Below, piece by piece: positions 54,201-64,000 of a stretch of DNA of 64,000 nucleotides (within the stretch, counting starts at the first letter, position 1; every line of letters starts with the position of its first letter). A program made the translations under genes and the position numbers. The notes below the pieces were generated by a model. That model saw nothing but the letters and a program-made list of their open reading frames with translations. It searched no databases and was not told the origin of the DNA. Origin of the DNA: Knufia peltigerae (lineage: Eukaryota; Ascomycota; Eurotiomycetes; Chaetothyriales; Trichomeriaceae); NCBI GenBank assembly GCA_030247855.1, contig JAPDRN010000004.1, forward strand, positions 682,001 to 746,000. The letters are read 5' to 3'.

Positions 54201-55910
54201 CTACGAGTTTTTCCGGTGATAAAACCAATTCAAATCATCACGCAGTCGGGCTTGACTTTCGTAGAAATCTTCCCACCTCGAGGAACATGTGTCATCAGAT
54301 GGTTGAGATGGCTGTCGTGATGGTGCGGAAGAAGAAGAAGAAGAAACCGCACGAGGCTCGCTACCGTCATCCAAAATAAAGATGGCCGTCGTAGCCGCAC
54401 TACCTTGCCCCAAGTTCTTGAACGTGGTGTCGCTGACCATGGTGTGTGTATAGATGGCTGTCGATGATGCTCGAGTGTTCGAGTGTGAGTGAGGATCATA
54501 AGTGGTTCGTGGTAATGTTTCGACAGTCGGCTTTGGCCCACACTCACTCGATCTCTCTCCTCTGTTTGGCTCAATATCCTCAATGACAGAATCGGTCGGG
54601 AAAGATCCTATCAAATTCTCATACGTCTCTGCCGGACCTCCTGCATCCTGGATTGGGTGTGACTGTGCTGCTGGTGTTGCTGCTGCTTGTGCTTGCTGGG
54701 GACGCAGATACAAGGTCGTCGAAGGTGCCCGTGAGACTTGACTGCTCGTCAATGGTTCGGTGTACCAGCTGTCGTTGCAGACGGGAGCTGCTGGTGGGTT
54801 TGATTGTGCTGTCAAAGACGGCTTGGCCGTAGGCACGGCTTCTCTTTTCCAGTTCTGTCTGGGTGGAATGTATGGCCCTTGTACCTCCTCCAGCTCTTGC
54901 TCCTGCCCTCGTCCCCTCTCCGTCTCGGATTGCCGGGACTTTGATACTGATGGACCGCCCTCAAGATTCTCAATGTCGACACTGTACACCGTTTCCGCTT
55001 TGGCTCGCTTCAGAGACATTCGACCTCCGTATGGACTGTGGCCTTTGGAGCTGGGATCAGCGCTGACGTCGGAATCGCTATCTCCATCGATATCGCCGTC
55101 AACATTGCCATTGGCGTTGGCGGGTGGAGGTTGTGGTGGTGCCGTCGAATGTCCAATTTGGCCGCCGTGTTCACCGTGCCTCAAGGAATTCACGTGAACG
55201 ATGCCATTCTGTTTCACCCGAAACTCATGAATCTTGCTTCGTGCCACTTTTAGAGCGACAGCGGCCTTTTCGTTCTCCTCGATAATGTCCTGTTCCAGGT
55301 CCACAACCTGCCCGGTCTTTGCTGCAAGGTATTGGTGCAATTGCTGGATCCAACTCTCGATCCAGACTTGCAGACGTGGAAGCCCATGCTTCGCAACGTG
55401 CTTGCTCGTCGCGCGCGATCTCACCATACATCTCAGATTGAGCATGGTTTGCAAATCGCCGGCGATCCGACTCACGATGCATGCCTCGCACTGCGACGCC
55501 TCGTACTTCCACTTGATATCGTCGGCGCAGCAAATGAATGTCATTTCGAATTCTCGTCGCGGCGTCCAAAGAGCGTGCAGTCGCTGAAGTTCCGTGACGC
55601 ACTTTCGTTGCCCGGGAGTGAGGAGCTGGCATTGACTGACGAGGCTGTTCAAGCGAGGACCGATTTCGACCTTGATCTTGCTCAGGACGGTCTCCACTGT
55701 CTCATGGTCCAAAAAATTGTGAAGGCCGCAGAGGTTTCCCTGCTGTCGAAGGATCACTCTCTCAACCCGGCTGGTGCGTAGGGTGTACGGTAGGGGCTTG
55801 ATGAGACCTGCCAACGACTTGACGTGCTCGCGGACGTCGACGTCGGGAGGGAACTGGAGGATTTTGGTTAGTGTCGGGACGTGTTCTCGTGGGATATTCT
55901 GGATATGCAT
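54201..55910 (-). CDS. conserved-looking fungal protein of unknown function, 569 aa
   Basis: No family recognised. I start at MHIQNIPREHVPTL (55910). The same frame runs to 56006, but that stretch contains a GTAAGC..TTAG segment that reads as an intron in the 5' leader. The first ~290 residues are well-structured, with helices and a Cys cluster: FICCADDIKWKYEASQCEAC near 145-165, then SRIAGDLQTMLNLRCMVRSR. WIESWIQQLHQYLAAK and a coiled segment (about 215-265) follow. The remainder is disordered, rich in Ser, Pro, Gln and Asp, with a short NGNVDGDIDGDSDSD repeat. The C-terminus is DDLNWFYHRKNS. The CCADDxxWKYE..CEAC pattern looks conserved, but no function follows from it. Gene order (minus strand, four genes in a row) gives no clue. 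Confidence 0.72.
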   Translation of the reverse strand: MHIQNIPREHVPTLTKILQFPPDVDVREHVKSLAGLIKPLPYTLRTSRVERVILRQQGNLCGLHNFLDHETVETVLSKIKVEIGPRLNSLVSQCQLLTPGQRKCVTELQRLHALWTPRREFEMTFICCADDIKWKYEASQCEACIVSRIAGDLQTMLNLRCMVRSRATSKHVAKHGLPRLQVWIESWIQQLHQYLAAKTGQVVDLEQDIIEENEKAAVALKVARSKIHEFRVKQNGIVHVNSLRHGEHGGQIGHSTAPPQPPPANANGNVDGDIDGDSDSDVSADPSSKGHSPYGGRMSLKRAKAETVYSVDIENLEGGPSVSKSRQSETERGRGQEQELEEVQGPYIPPRQNWKREAVPTAKPSLTAQSNPPAAPVCNDSWYTEPLTSSQVSRAPSTTLYLRPQQAQAAATPAAQSHPIQDAGGPAETYENLIGSFPTDSVIEDIEPNRGERSSECGPKPTVETLPRTTYDPHSHSNTRASSTAIYTHTMVSDTTFKNLGQGSAATTAIFILDDGSEPRAVSSSSSSAPSRQPSQPSDDTCSSRWEDFYESQARLRDDLNWFYHRKNS

Positions 55911-56605
55911 CTTCGTCGGTTTGTTCCCTTGCTGGGCAAGACCTCTAAGATGAGGGCAGAAAATGGGAAAGAAAATGCTTACCGTGTAAGTGTGTTGTAA
56001 TCTCAACTGTAGATAGAGCTGAGTTGAGGCGTAGGTGGTCCTACTAAATCTTCATTTTCTCACCTTGCTTTTCTGGTTGTCAACCTTGCAATCCTGTCGT
56101 AGACAGAGCTCGGGATGAAAATCAGAAGTCGCAGATACTTTGGAAAAACCAGCATGTCCATGGCGCGAGTCTGAAGATATCCTTCTCCGAGATATCATCC
56201 TCACAATGACGGTCACGAGGCTGAAAGGAACAAGGATTAACGAGGAAAGAGACATTGTAATTGTACTTTGTGCGACGGAGAACAAAGACCAACACTAAGA
56301 CAATTTTGAACGGAATGCAACAAAGAGAATATGATGTTGGATGAGTGAACCAAAGAAGTAACAAGAGAACAAAGACACTGTGGGTGATTTCACGGGCACC
56401 AACCTTGATTTCTTGAAATGTTCTGACTCAAGTTGCACCTGTTCTGTTTGGACCAGGAAATTTCCATAGGCGAGATCATATCATAGAGAGACGACTCTTT
56501 TTCCATGACACAACAATGATGAGGCTTCAGCGGTTGGTGTTGAGGCAGAGAGTGAAAGATCATTGATAATTCATTCACTAAGTCCATCTTGTATGTCAGC
56601 GGGTG
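55911..56605. other. intergenic, leader of unknown gene / 3' region of Clr5 gene
   Basis: 695 bases. A probable 5'-leader intron lies near 55980-55930 (minus strand GTAAGC..TTAG). Nothing else is supported. Confidence 0.45.
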
Positions 56606-58085
56606 TTACGAGAAAGGTCGGCAAAATGCCCAGAGTGCCCATCTGCTGTTGGCTCGCGTTGACCCCGAAGATGTCTCTGCAGGACTGTTTCCATTGTCTT
56701 GCTGTCTCGTAGCCTCAATTCGACACTGGATTGATGACGCGTTGCCTGAATTATGGACTTCTCTGGCCTTGTTCAGTGCCGCACAAAAGAGGATTCGAAC
56801 ACCCATGGGAACTCTTGTATCTTCGGCAAGCCACTCGGCAATCCGTAAAGCATCATTGAAGCCTCCCAGTTGATAGTGTAGCGAGCAGATCTCGTCTTGT
56901 ACCCAGGCCCACTCTCCAGCTTCCAATCGACTTGAGGGTCCGATAAGGTCAGAGGTGAGTCGGAGAAGGGCAGTCAATCTGTCTTTGTAGGGCTCCATGC
57001 CAGCTTCGGACCATACGTCGAGCAGGGTGTTCAAGGAATGGCCCGTGGGCAAAGTGCGGGAAGCCAACAGTCGCAAATACCTTACCATGTGGCTTCGAAC
57101 TTCCCCAAACCGTGCCCAAAGAGGGTACGCATAGAGTCGTAGCAAACGTAAAAATACCCAATAGGGATAATCCTGGAGGCATTGCGACGCCAGAGTGCAG
57201 GCGAGGTTGATTTTTTCAAATGCTTCTGATGTACGTTTTGTCAATAGCAGGGGAATGGCGTCGTAGAAGCATTTGTTGAACGCAGCAGGCAAGCCGTCTG
57301 GTGGGCTACAATGGGGTCCCTTCTTGTGGCAATCGTAGCCAAGAGGTTTCCATCTCGAGACATTCCAGGCTAGATATGACTGAGTCAGAAGAATTCGCTC
57401 GTCCCCTTTGACGGGAGGTGAAAAGACATCGGGTCTCAGTTGCAGGTCAATTTTCGCCTCGAAAGGCAGCGCTGATCGACGTCATCTGCTTGGACCTGGG
57501 ATCTTGTTGAACCGCTTGATTCTATCTCATTTGACAGGCTTGCCATATAGTCGAAGGGACGAATTGCCGCTTCCTTGGGTTTCTTTGACAGTGTCACGCA
57601 CTCGACGTCGTTACCCAATCAGGCTTAGCGCCAAGATAGGGCACTGCCCGCGCTCGCACATTTACTCGCGCAGCCCTCACCATAGCCTAGTTCTAGTTCC
57701 TCGTGTTAGTTATTTCCGTCAATGAGACTCCTATTGTTGTGAGATCCTGATAGACAGTATCAGAGATTGCCTTCTTATCGGTGGCTTTGTCGTTTTTGAA
57801 TGCCTGCCAGTGCGCAATCCGTCTCTTGTATGCCTTCTCCCTGGACCTCGCGTGTCAGCTAGCCATGCCCCCAAGCGAGGTACTAATAAGAACGACTTGC
57901 GTTGCATGAAACCCACACTGCTCGGCCAATAGCCTTTGCCCCTCGGATAGCTTCCTCCCCTGATGGACGTACAACTCGATGAACATGCCCTTGATCAAGG
58001 CCCATTCTTCGGAAGAAGGCCCCTCGAGCACCATCAACCCGGACGCGTCGCTCGGGGGTAATCTCCCAGTCACAGCGGCAAACAT
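56606..58085 (-). CDS. Clr5-domain protein, 422 aa, five exons, one probable GC-AG intron
   Basis: Model: exons 58085-57901, 57840-57756, 57686-57615, 57573-57513 and 57471-56606. Exon 1 carries the first half of a Clr5 domain (EEWALIKGMFIELYVHQGR, then LLAEQCGFHAT). Exon 2 carries the second half (EKAYKRRIAHWQAFKND). Their junction works only with a GC donor (ac|GCAAGT) and the AG at 57841; phases then fit exactly. Introns 3 and 4 are just 41 nt each, so those two joints are less certain. The last exon is helical, with LTQSYLAWNVSRWKPLGYDC, FEKINLACTLASQCLQDYPYW and other blocks, as in the C-terminal half of ascomycete Clr5 proteins. The Clr5 domain is named after a fission yeast silencing factor; in ascomycetes it heads many uncharacterised proteins. 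Regulatory role is an inference. Confidence 0.62.
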
Positions 58086-58604
58086 GTGCACTGAGTGAGG
58101 TTTGTCACATCATTGTCGCTCTTCTTCGGCTGTGATGATCTGGTGTTCCCTCCAGCATCGAAAGAAGTTACGACACTCGCTTGTTGCAATCAATCTCGAT
58201 CTTGGTTCAATGGCCTGATACCTAAGAGGGTCGTTGGTGGCCAGAAAGACGTGGCAAACCGGGCGTCAGTGGTGCCGAGGCATTCCCGATTTCCAACACG
58301 AAGAGGCTACTAGACCAAAGGCGGCAAAACAAAAGTCTCGTGCAGCTGCAAATGTAGGGCTGAATTGTAGCGTGTCAGGCGGACGATATAATTCGGTTCT
58401 GGTGACGCAAGGCTGATTTGATAAGGGTGATGGAATTGGAGCTCCATTCTTTCGCCTGGAGACCTGTGTATTCAGAGACAATGTTGCCCGGTTTGCATGA
58501 CTTATCAGAATACTCCGTATCCAGCTCCGCTACTCCGTAGCCCCAGCGTGAAACCCGGGTTCGTCTTGGGAGCACTAACTTAGGTATCGACCAATCGCCT
58601 CAAT
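58086..58604. other. intergenic, Clr5-gene promoter
   Basis: 519 bases between tandem minus-strand genes. Two motif copies lie at 58511-58539; a 71-codon minus ORF at 58266-58481 is not convincing. Confidence 0.45.
58511..58539. repeat. TACTCCGTA 9-mer pair, copies 10-11
   Basis: TACTCCGTA at 58511-58519 and 58531-58539, direct repeat with 11 bases between. Confidence 0.65.
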
Positions 58605-59888
58605 CTAAACCGTTTCCCAATTTGATCGGCTCTGCTCCGGACGTTCAAATCCAGCGAGAAAGCCTTCTATCATTCCGGAACCGCCAAGTCCCATCTTCTT
58701 ACTGTGGTTGTTGAACTCCTGGTCGAACCAATCGTCTTCCGCCAAGGTGCCAACGTACAACGCCCATAGTCGCAGGGCTGGAGGGTCTCCAAAAGTGGCC
58801 ACTAGCAACTCACGTAACCTTGGGATAATGACTCTCCCGGAGTCGAACATTGTCTTTTCACAAATAGTCACTCGCTCCATATCTGCCGCCCGCCGAATTC
58901 GATACACCGCCGCCAGGGCCGTGTATTTCTCCACTTGGTCTGTGATATCGTGATAATGGTCGAGCAGAGTTGCCAGGGCGTGGAGGCACTTGACTGCTGC
59001 GGCATCTCGACTGCTCTGTGGAGTCTCGTCTCTCTGAAGTGCGTCCAAAGCAGTAAGCGCTCCGCGCATCTCTGTCGTGATCCATTCGAGGGGCGATTCT
59101 TGGCCACCGTGTAGGCTCTTTGTCGGAGCTCGAGAGTGAAAGAATTCGCCCTCAAGACTGGCCCAGGAATTGTCGTGCATCAGGAAGCGCGTTCTCGTCA
59201 GAGTCATTGCTGCACGTTGGACATCCTGGTATAGCACACTGATGAGATCATTGAGATCCAGGCCGTAGTGTTCGTTGATGGCTGACAGCAATTGGACGTG
59301 AACATCGGCCGCCTCATAATTGCGGCACCATGATTCCGCAAACATCAGAGATAGAACTGCTCGAGGAAGTCTGTTCGACTCTTGCAATTGTGGCAGGCTC
59401 TCTCGAAGTCGCCGCATGGCTTCAGCCTTCAAGCTGAGCGCTTGATTGTAACCCCTAGGATCTGAACAGCGTGCTTTGATGGCTGCAGTCCTCGCTAAAT
59501 ACCCAAACGCCGCCACATCGTCTTGTAGATATGCGGTAGGAGAGACCCTGCGGATTGGGCAGCGGGACAGAGCAGGAACGATAGATTCTAGGTCGAACTG
59601 GAGTAGGCCCCGAATTTCCTCGGTGGCAGGTAGTGGCAGGGTGTCCAATGGACCGAGCTCGGCGGTGGCATGCTTCTCGACTGCTTGTGCATGGCGTTCT
59701 TGAGGCGTTTGAAGTGTCTGATACAAGTCGAGAGCGGAAGCTCTTAGCTTCCACGTCCGTTGCAGTCGTTCCAGTTTTCGATGTGCTGCAACATGACGGA
59801 ATACTTGGCTCTTGCGTGAAGAACGACTCTTGATATCTGCTTGGTTGTCGTGATGTATCCAAGAATGTAGCTGTGTTGGTGGGATCAT
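58605..59888 (-). CDS. fungal transcription-factor-like protein without DNA-binding domain, 427 aa
   Basis: Read in one exon. The N-terminus (about 1-50) is basic with SRKSQVFRHVAAHRKLERLQR, the sort of start seen in many fungal proteins that resemble the regulatory part of Zn2Cys6 factors but lack the cysteine cluster. Helical blocks follow: IRGLLQFDLESIVPALSRCP, YLARTAAIKARCSDPRGYNQ, ALSLKAEAMRRLRESLP and RAVLSLMFAESWCRNYEAAD. The last is the usual centre of the DUF3468-like (fungal-specific TF domain 2) fold, with HVQLLSAINEHYGL after it. The 3' part (PPALRLWALYVGTLAEDDWF) also matches that family. No zinc cluster was found in the 700 bases upstream. It could be a non-DNA-binding regulator or a partner; the function is not known. 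Confidence 0.72.
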   Translation of the reverse strand: MIPPTQLHSWIHHDNQADIKSRSSRKSQVFRHVAAHRKLERLQRTWKLRASALDLYQTLQTPQERHAQAVEKHATAELGPLDTLPLPATEEIRGLLQFDLESIVPALSRCPIRRVSPTAYLQDDVAAFGYLARTAAIKARCSDPRGYNQALSLKAEAMRRLRESLPQLQESNRLPRAVLSLMFAESWCRNYEAADVHVQLLSAINEHYGLDLNDLISVLYQDVQRAAMTLTRTRFLMHDNSWASLEGEFFHSRAPTKSLHGGQESPLEWITTEMRGALTALDALQRDETPQSSRDAAAVKCLHALATLLDHYHDITDQVEKYTALAAVYRIRRAADMERVTICEKTMFDSGRVIIPRLRELLVATFGDPPALRLWALYVGTLAEDDWFDQEFNNHSKKMGLGGSGMIEGFLAGFERPEQSRSNWETV

Positions 59889-61389
59889 TTTGTCGTTGGC
59901 GTTGAAGTTGACAGTCGACGGGATGCCCTCTGGCGTTCTTATATGCCCTTCAGGTTCCCTGCTATAGTGTACCCGCCTGGATAAGATGTTGCTACCCGTT
60001 GTATTCCAAGTAGCGTTAGTAAGGATGCATTAGTCATTCTTGTCCTTATGGCGAGGCTGAGGGGCTGACCGGGGGGCTATCTGATAAAGGCATGGAGAGC
60101 AGCATCCTGAGTCCGGCAAATCCAAGGGTTAGACCCGACCGGTGGAAGTCTGGCCAGTTCGCTTAGCGAGCCATTGCACCAATCTGTCTTGCAGCTGAAC
60201 CAAGCCTCTGACGATGAATATAAGCGAGCCTGTTAAGATCACATCTGGGAGAGCTTACGGTGAGATGTCAGGAGCAGTTCAGAGTGTGGGGTTGAATATC
60301 AGAGCTGCCAAGTCACATCTTGAGCATAGTACAGGCAAATGGCCCCAGACAACTTCCGTCAGGTATCGTCCTTTCATTTCGCGATTCGAAGCAATTACCC
60401 GAAGTGGCCTGTTCCTACGGCCAATTCTGACGAGTAGCAGGCACTCAAAGCGATCTCGGCGACAATCAACGGGTGTCGCCAGGAGAATACCTGCCGAGGT
60501 TTGCACGAATAGACGAACGTCGTCTTCAAACTTGGTGTCTCTGTATATCCTAACGTCGGGGAGAGCTACAAGGCTACAGCTCAACAAGAAGTGAGTATAT
60601 GATTAGAAGCCTCAACCATATACTGCTTCGAGGGCAAGACAAACTTGTCATGTCATAGATCCATGGATACTCCGTAATTTGGCCAGAATGAACTCCCCGC
60701 CACGTGACTGACTAGACCCAAAGGGGATCACAAACACGGATATAATCCGTTCCTTATGTAGGGCCAAGGGGTATACAGGACGAAGTATCCGTATTGCTCA
60801 GCGAGATCTAACAATAGAGATCGAAATTGATCATGTTCAGGATGGTGATTGACTGGTCATCGTTTGTCAATCGGGCCAGGGTTAGGTTGGGCAATTGCTT
60901 ATCAAAATAGCACAACGGTAGGGTTCCACAGCCCCCAGGTAGATTGAAGCCTCGTCGATCAACTGCGACTTCTCCATCATCCAAACCCGTTCCCACCGTT
61001 GTTCAGGTGTGCCTTTATCAGCTTCCAGCAAGCCACTGACATCTGCGTCCCACTCCCTCAGAATGTCTGACGATGCTTTTGGAAAGGATGTTGATCACGC
61101 CGGTGGTCAGAGAGCCGTCGTGAACGCAGCACAATGCACCTGTCGATATGAAGCTTTTGCCCACTCTCCCCTTTGAGATACCCGCATTAGCTGGGGATCT
61201 GAAACTGATGAACGCTATGAAAATGACGTCTGGATTCGGAAACATCTGACCAAATTGCTATTACACTAATTTGATTGCAGCTCTACATGTCGACTCGGTT
61301 ACGTCTTTGTTCTTTGGTCAGAAGCGATATCAGACTACTGTATGTACCCTTTAGCGCGCGCTGCCCGCTGGCGCTATGATTTTATCTTG
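59889..61389. other. intergenic, promoter of TF-like gene / Dus3 3' region
   Basis: 1.5 kb. It holds the last motif copy (60668-60676). A minus ORF at 60279-60587 (102 codons) and a plus ORF at 60214-60594 overlap each other. Further minus ORFs at 60808-60996 and 61018-61245 end in stops without clear continuation. None is supported as a gene. Confidence 0.4.
60668..60676. repeat. TACTCCGTA intergenic 9-mer, copy 12
   Basis: Exact copy, about 780 bases upstream of the TF-like gene start. Confidence 0.6.
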
Positions 61390-63700
61390 TCATCCTTCCG
61401 CTTCCATCTCGTACGCGTTAGACTTGTGCTTGGGTACGAACTGGAAATCTTTGTGAGCAGGACCTAGAAACATCTCACTACATCTCACGTCAGTTGAGGT
61501 GCCCAAAAGAGAGAACAAAAGGCGGGTCAGACGATGCTTACCTGAGTTTGATCCAGTCCAAGTAGTTGTCGCTAGCCATGAGCGTCTCCAGCTCGTCTCT
61601 GCCCTTGTATCGAGGAGGTCGATCTTGAATGTTCGGAGGCAGATATTCAAGCAAACCGACGGGGACGTAGCGGCAAGCGAAACTGAGCCACTCGAGCAGA
61701 AACCTCCGAGTCTGTCCTACCCCCATCTCGTCACTTCCCCATGCTTCCAGACCGTAACGACAGAACTTCTCGATGATTGAAAGTCGTTCCGACGAAGACT
61801 TGTCAATGTACTGTCCTGCGGCGATCTCTTCGAACAGCCACGGCTTGATGAGAGCTCCTCTGGCGGCCATCACACCATCGACTTTCGCGTGTTCAATGTG
61901 GTCGTAATAATGTTCATGAGAGTAAACGTCTCCATTTCCGATGAAGAACACCTTGCCGTGTCTTGAACCTTTGTGGCCGTTGGGCATGTCTCGTTCGTCC
62001 GGTTCGTGAATGGTGTCCGCCACGCCGTCTGCTTTCTCGTTGAGATTCTTGATCAGCGCTGCAGTCTCTGAGATGTAGTCCCAATCTGCCGAGCGGGTGT
62101 ATCTTTGCTGTCTCGTCCTACCGTGGAGGGTGATGGCCGCTACTCCGCAAGGGTCGCCCGCAGTCTGGCCGGCACCCAGGACAAGTCTCTCCACCAGTTT
62201 CTGCGCCGTGGGATGCTTGTCCTTTGTGCCCGTGCGAATCTTGACCGTGACGGGAGTTTCGCCGGACACGAGATTCATTCCTCGGAGCATTTTTTCTAGT
62301 TTTGGTGGACTGTCCATGAGTGCCGAACCAGCGCCATCTCGGAAGACCAAGTCGATAGGGCAACCCACGTTGAGATCGACCACGCGGAGGCCCTTGGGGA
62401 GGAGAGTCGTCAGTATTTCGGTGGCTTTGATCGCAAGCCATGGCTTGTTTGCCGCGATCTGGGCACCGAAGCAGAGATCTTTGCTCTGATCATAGTCGTA
62501 GACAATATTCTTTCCACCCTTGAGGGAGAATGTCGGTGGCTGCACTTCCGATTCGTGGGCTTTGATCAGGGCCCACTCGGACTTTTGACCTTGCATCAAG
62601 GGCAACGACATTGCCATCTCCGAATACGTGAACGTGGCCCCGAGCGAAGTACACAACCGCCGGAAGGGGAGGTTTCCCTGCGTTGTCAGAGGCGCAAGGA
62701 CAGGTGTCTCGGCTCCAAAGTACAATCTGCGCTTCTCAGAAGGTCGCAAGGGAGGATCGGCGAATGTGGCACGTGAATCGAGTTTGTGGTCACCGTTCAC
62801 GGCGCCTTGTTCGGGATCAGGTTCAGGAGAAGAAGAATTGCGATGGGATCGATCCGGTCGACCAGCTTCTAACCGCTGTCTCTGCCCTTGAACTTGAGTG
62901 TCAAGCCACTTCAAGAACTGATCTGACTTTGGTGTCCCAACCTTTCGCCTGGTAAGATCGAATCGTTGCTGTGGGGTGATGGCATTGGCAACTCCCGGTC
63001 CTTCTTCCTCTACTGATGTTGCTGCGTACTCGGCCATTCGTGTCTCATCCTGGACCAGGATCAGTTCTCGCCGTCCGTCATCACGTTCAACCTCTTTCGA
63101 ATGAGATCCAACGAAACGGCATTTCCAACCGACAGGACACCTTCCCTTTGTCTGCCATACTGGACACACACCGTCGAAAGTAGTCAGATCCTTCCGCTTG
63201 TGTTCCTGCAAGTACCTCCGCAGGTCATGTTCGAACTTGCACTTGTCCCCAAATTTACACTCGTCCGGGGAGAATTCGGGGTGATGTGCGCGAGAAGTGC
63301 ACAGGCCCACCTGGTCTCTTGAGCTGCCGAAGTCTCGAGCCTTATTTTGACCAGTCTTCTTCTCACGACGTTTGGATTTACCATTGTGACCGAGAGCTTG
63401 TCTGTCCTTATGGTGGAAAGCCTCTGCAGCATCATCATCGACCTCGTCTTGTGGAGGCCTGGGTTCGACAATATCGTCTGACTTGACGAGATATTCTTCC
63501 TTAATTGGTGCTGTCCCTTTGCGACGCTTGTCATCCCTGGCATCCAGCTTTGAGTCCATCGCGCCTAGATCGTCAACTTTGCGCTTAACTGAAGTTGAAG
63601 AGGCTTCGGCCGCGAAAGCCGAGTCAGAGTTTGATGTACCGGGAGGGTGAGAAATGTTATCGGCAGATGCCTGCGTTTGGGCTGAAGAGTCGTCAGTCAT
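61390..63700 (-). CDS. dus3: tRNA-dihydrouridine(47) synthase Dus3, 748 aa, two exons
   Basis: Exons 63700-61542 and 61477-61390; the 64-nt intron (GTAAGC..GTAG, CTGAC branch) joins NYLDWIKL to SEMFLGPAHKDFQF, completing the family's conserved C-terminus. Dus3 reduces uridine 47 in tRNA variable loops with FMN and NADPH, and also modifies some mRNAs. Order: acidic/basic disordered N-terminus (about 1-120), a CCCH finger pair (CTSRAHHPEF..CKFGDKCKFEH near 135-155; VCPVWQTKGRCPVGWKCRF near 170-195), then the Dus barrel. In the barrel LNVGCPIDLVFRDGAGSALM holds the active-site cysteine region, and VKIRTGTKD, ITLHGRTRQQRYT and FIGNGDVYSHEHY bind FMN and tRNA. The ATG at 63700 begins MTDDSSAQT. 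Without the second exon the protein would stop just after the barrel. Confidence 0.93.
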
Positions 63701-64000
63701 TATGCATTAGAATTCTGGGAAATCATTGACGATGACATGAAATTTCATTTGAGATTCACGGGCGAGTGATAGCTACTCGCACAACTAGTTCATCGAAGTG
63801 AAGTTGAAGTTTCCAGTGTGGGAATGGTGGCGCCAAGACTTGTATCTTGTAGAGTAGCCGAAGTATTGCCGACTTCATTGCGGCTCTCCCAGGGCACTCA
63901 TTGTATGATGTAGTACTCATATGTGTGTATGGGCTAATGAGACGTCGATGACATTCATATCTCCTTTGAAAGTGGTCAAGATATCCAGTTTCAGTCATGG
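63701..64000. other. Dus3 promoter side, window edge
   Basis: 300 bases upstream of Dus3. A minus-strand 80-codon frame (63756-63998) reaches close to the edge and is not interpretable. Confidence 0.4.

Noticed and set aside
60214..60594. 126-codon plus ORF and 102-codon minus ORF over the same bases
   Set aside because: They exclude each other and neither resembles a known domain or an N-terminal zinc cluster for the neighbouring gene.
1..64000. tRNA genes, rRNA, CRISPR, inverted-repeat transposons
   Set aside because: A scan by eye for GTTCGANNC-type T-arms, repeat-spacer arrays and long terminal repeats found nothing supportable.

Overview
The window is nuclear DNA of a filamentous ascomycete (Pezizomycotina). 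Almost every gene has a clear fungal counterpart: Tea1-type kelch/coiled-coil protein, Kog1/raptor, Ecm14, Sur2, Loa1-type acyltransferase, a Clr5-domain protein, C-terminal-motor kinesin. Introns are short (about 41-108 nt, one of 215), mostly with GT..AG ends and a CTRAY-like branch site. A black yeast or other eurotiomycete would fit, but the order cannot be settled from sequence alone. I found no tRNA, rRNA, CRISPR or intact transposon. The spliced models below were built by hand; each spliced length is a multiple of three.

Layout. 0-8.4 kb, plus strand: 3' end of Ysh1/CPSF73, an SDR oxidoreductase, guanine deaminase, and a long-chain alcohol oxidase ending in SKL. 9.0-16.5 kb, minus strand: kinesin-14, a cysteine-desulfurase-like PLP enzyme, and a seven-exon Dal5-type transporter. 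16.5-18.9 kb holds a frame-broken relic gene. 18.9-21.6 kb, plus: a Loa1-type acyltransferase and a GPI-anchored Ser/Thr-rich secreted protein. 22.8-25.8 kb, minus: a RING/RGG/RS-domain protein with an RBBP6/Mpe1-like finger, divergent from an alpha/beta hydrolase at 26.5-27.8 kb. 27.9-31.4 kb: a possible small secreted protein, NC2-alpha (Bur6/DRAP1) and a four-TM membrane protein. 31.8-35.8 kb: an FHIP-type dynein-adaptor subunit facing adenine deaminase. 37.5-47.1 kb, plus: Tea1 and Kog1. 48.2-51.4 kb, minus: Ecm14 and TCTP/Tma19, the latter divergent from Sur2 (52.1-53.4 kb). 54.2-63.7 kb, minus: an unrecognised 569-aa protein, a Clr5-domain protein with a likely GC-AG intron, a transcription-factor-like protein with no DNA-binding domain, and tRNA-dihydrouridine synthase Dus3.

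The genes do not form a pathway cluster. Themes are housekeeping (mRNA 3' processing, tRNA modification, TORC1, transcription), polarity and transport (Tea1, kinesin-14, FHIP), lipids (alcohol oxidase, Loa1, Sur2) and purine salvage or catabolism (guanine and adenine deaminases). The strongest signal not explained by genes is a 9-mer, TACTCCGTA or its complement, found exactly 12 times and only between genes, against about 0.5 expected by chance. I did not find a convincing new multi-gene system.
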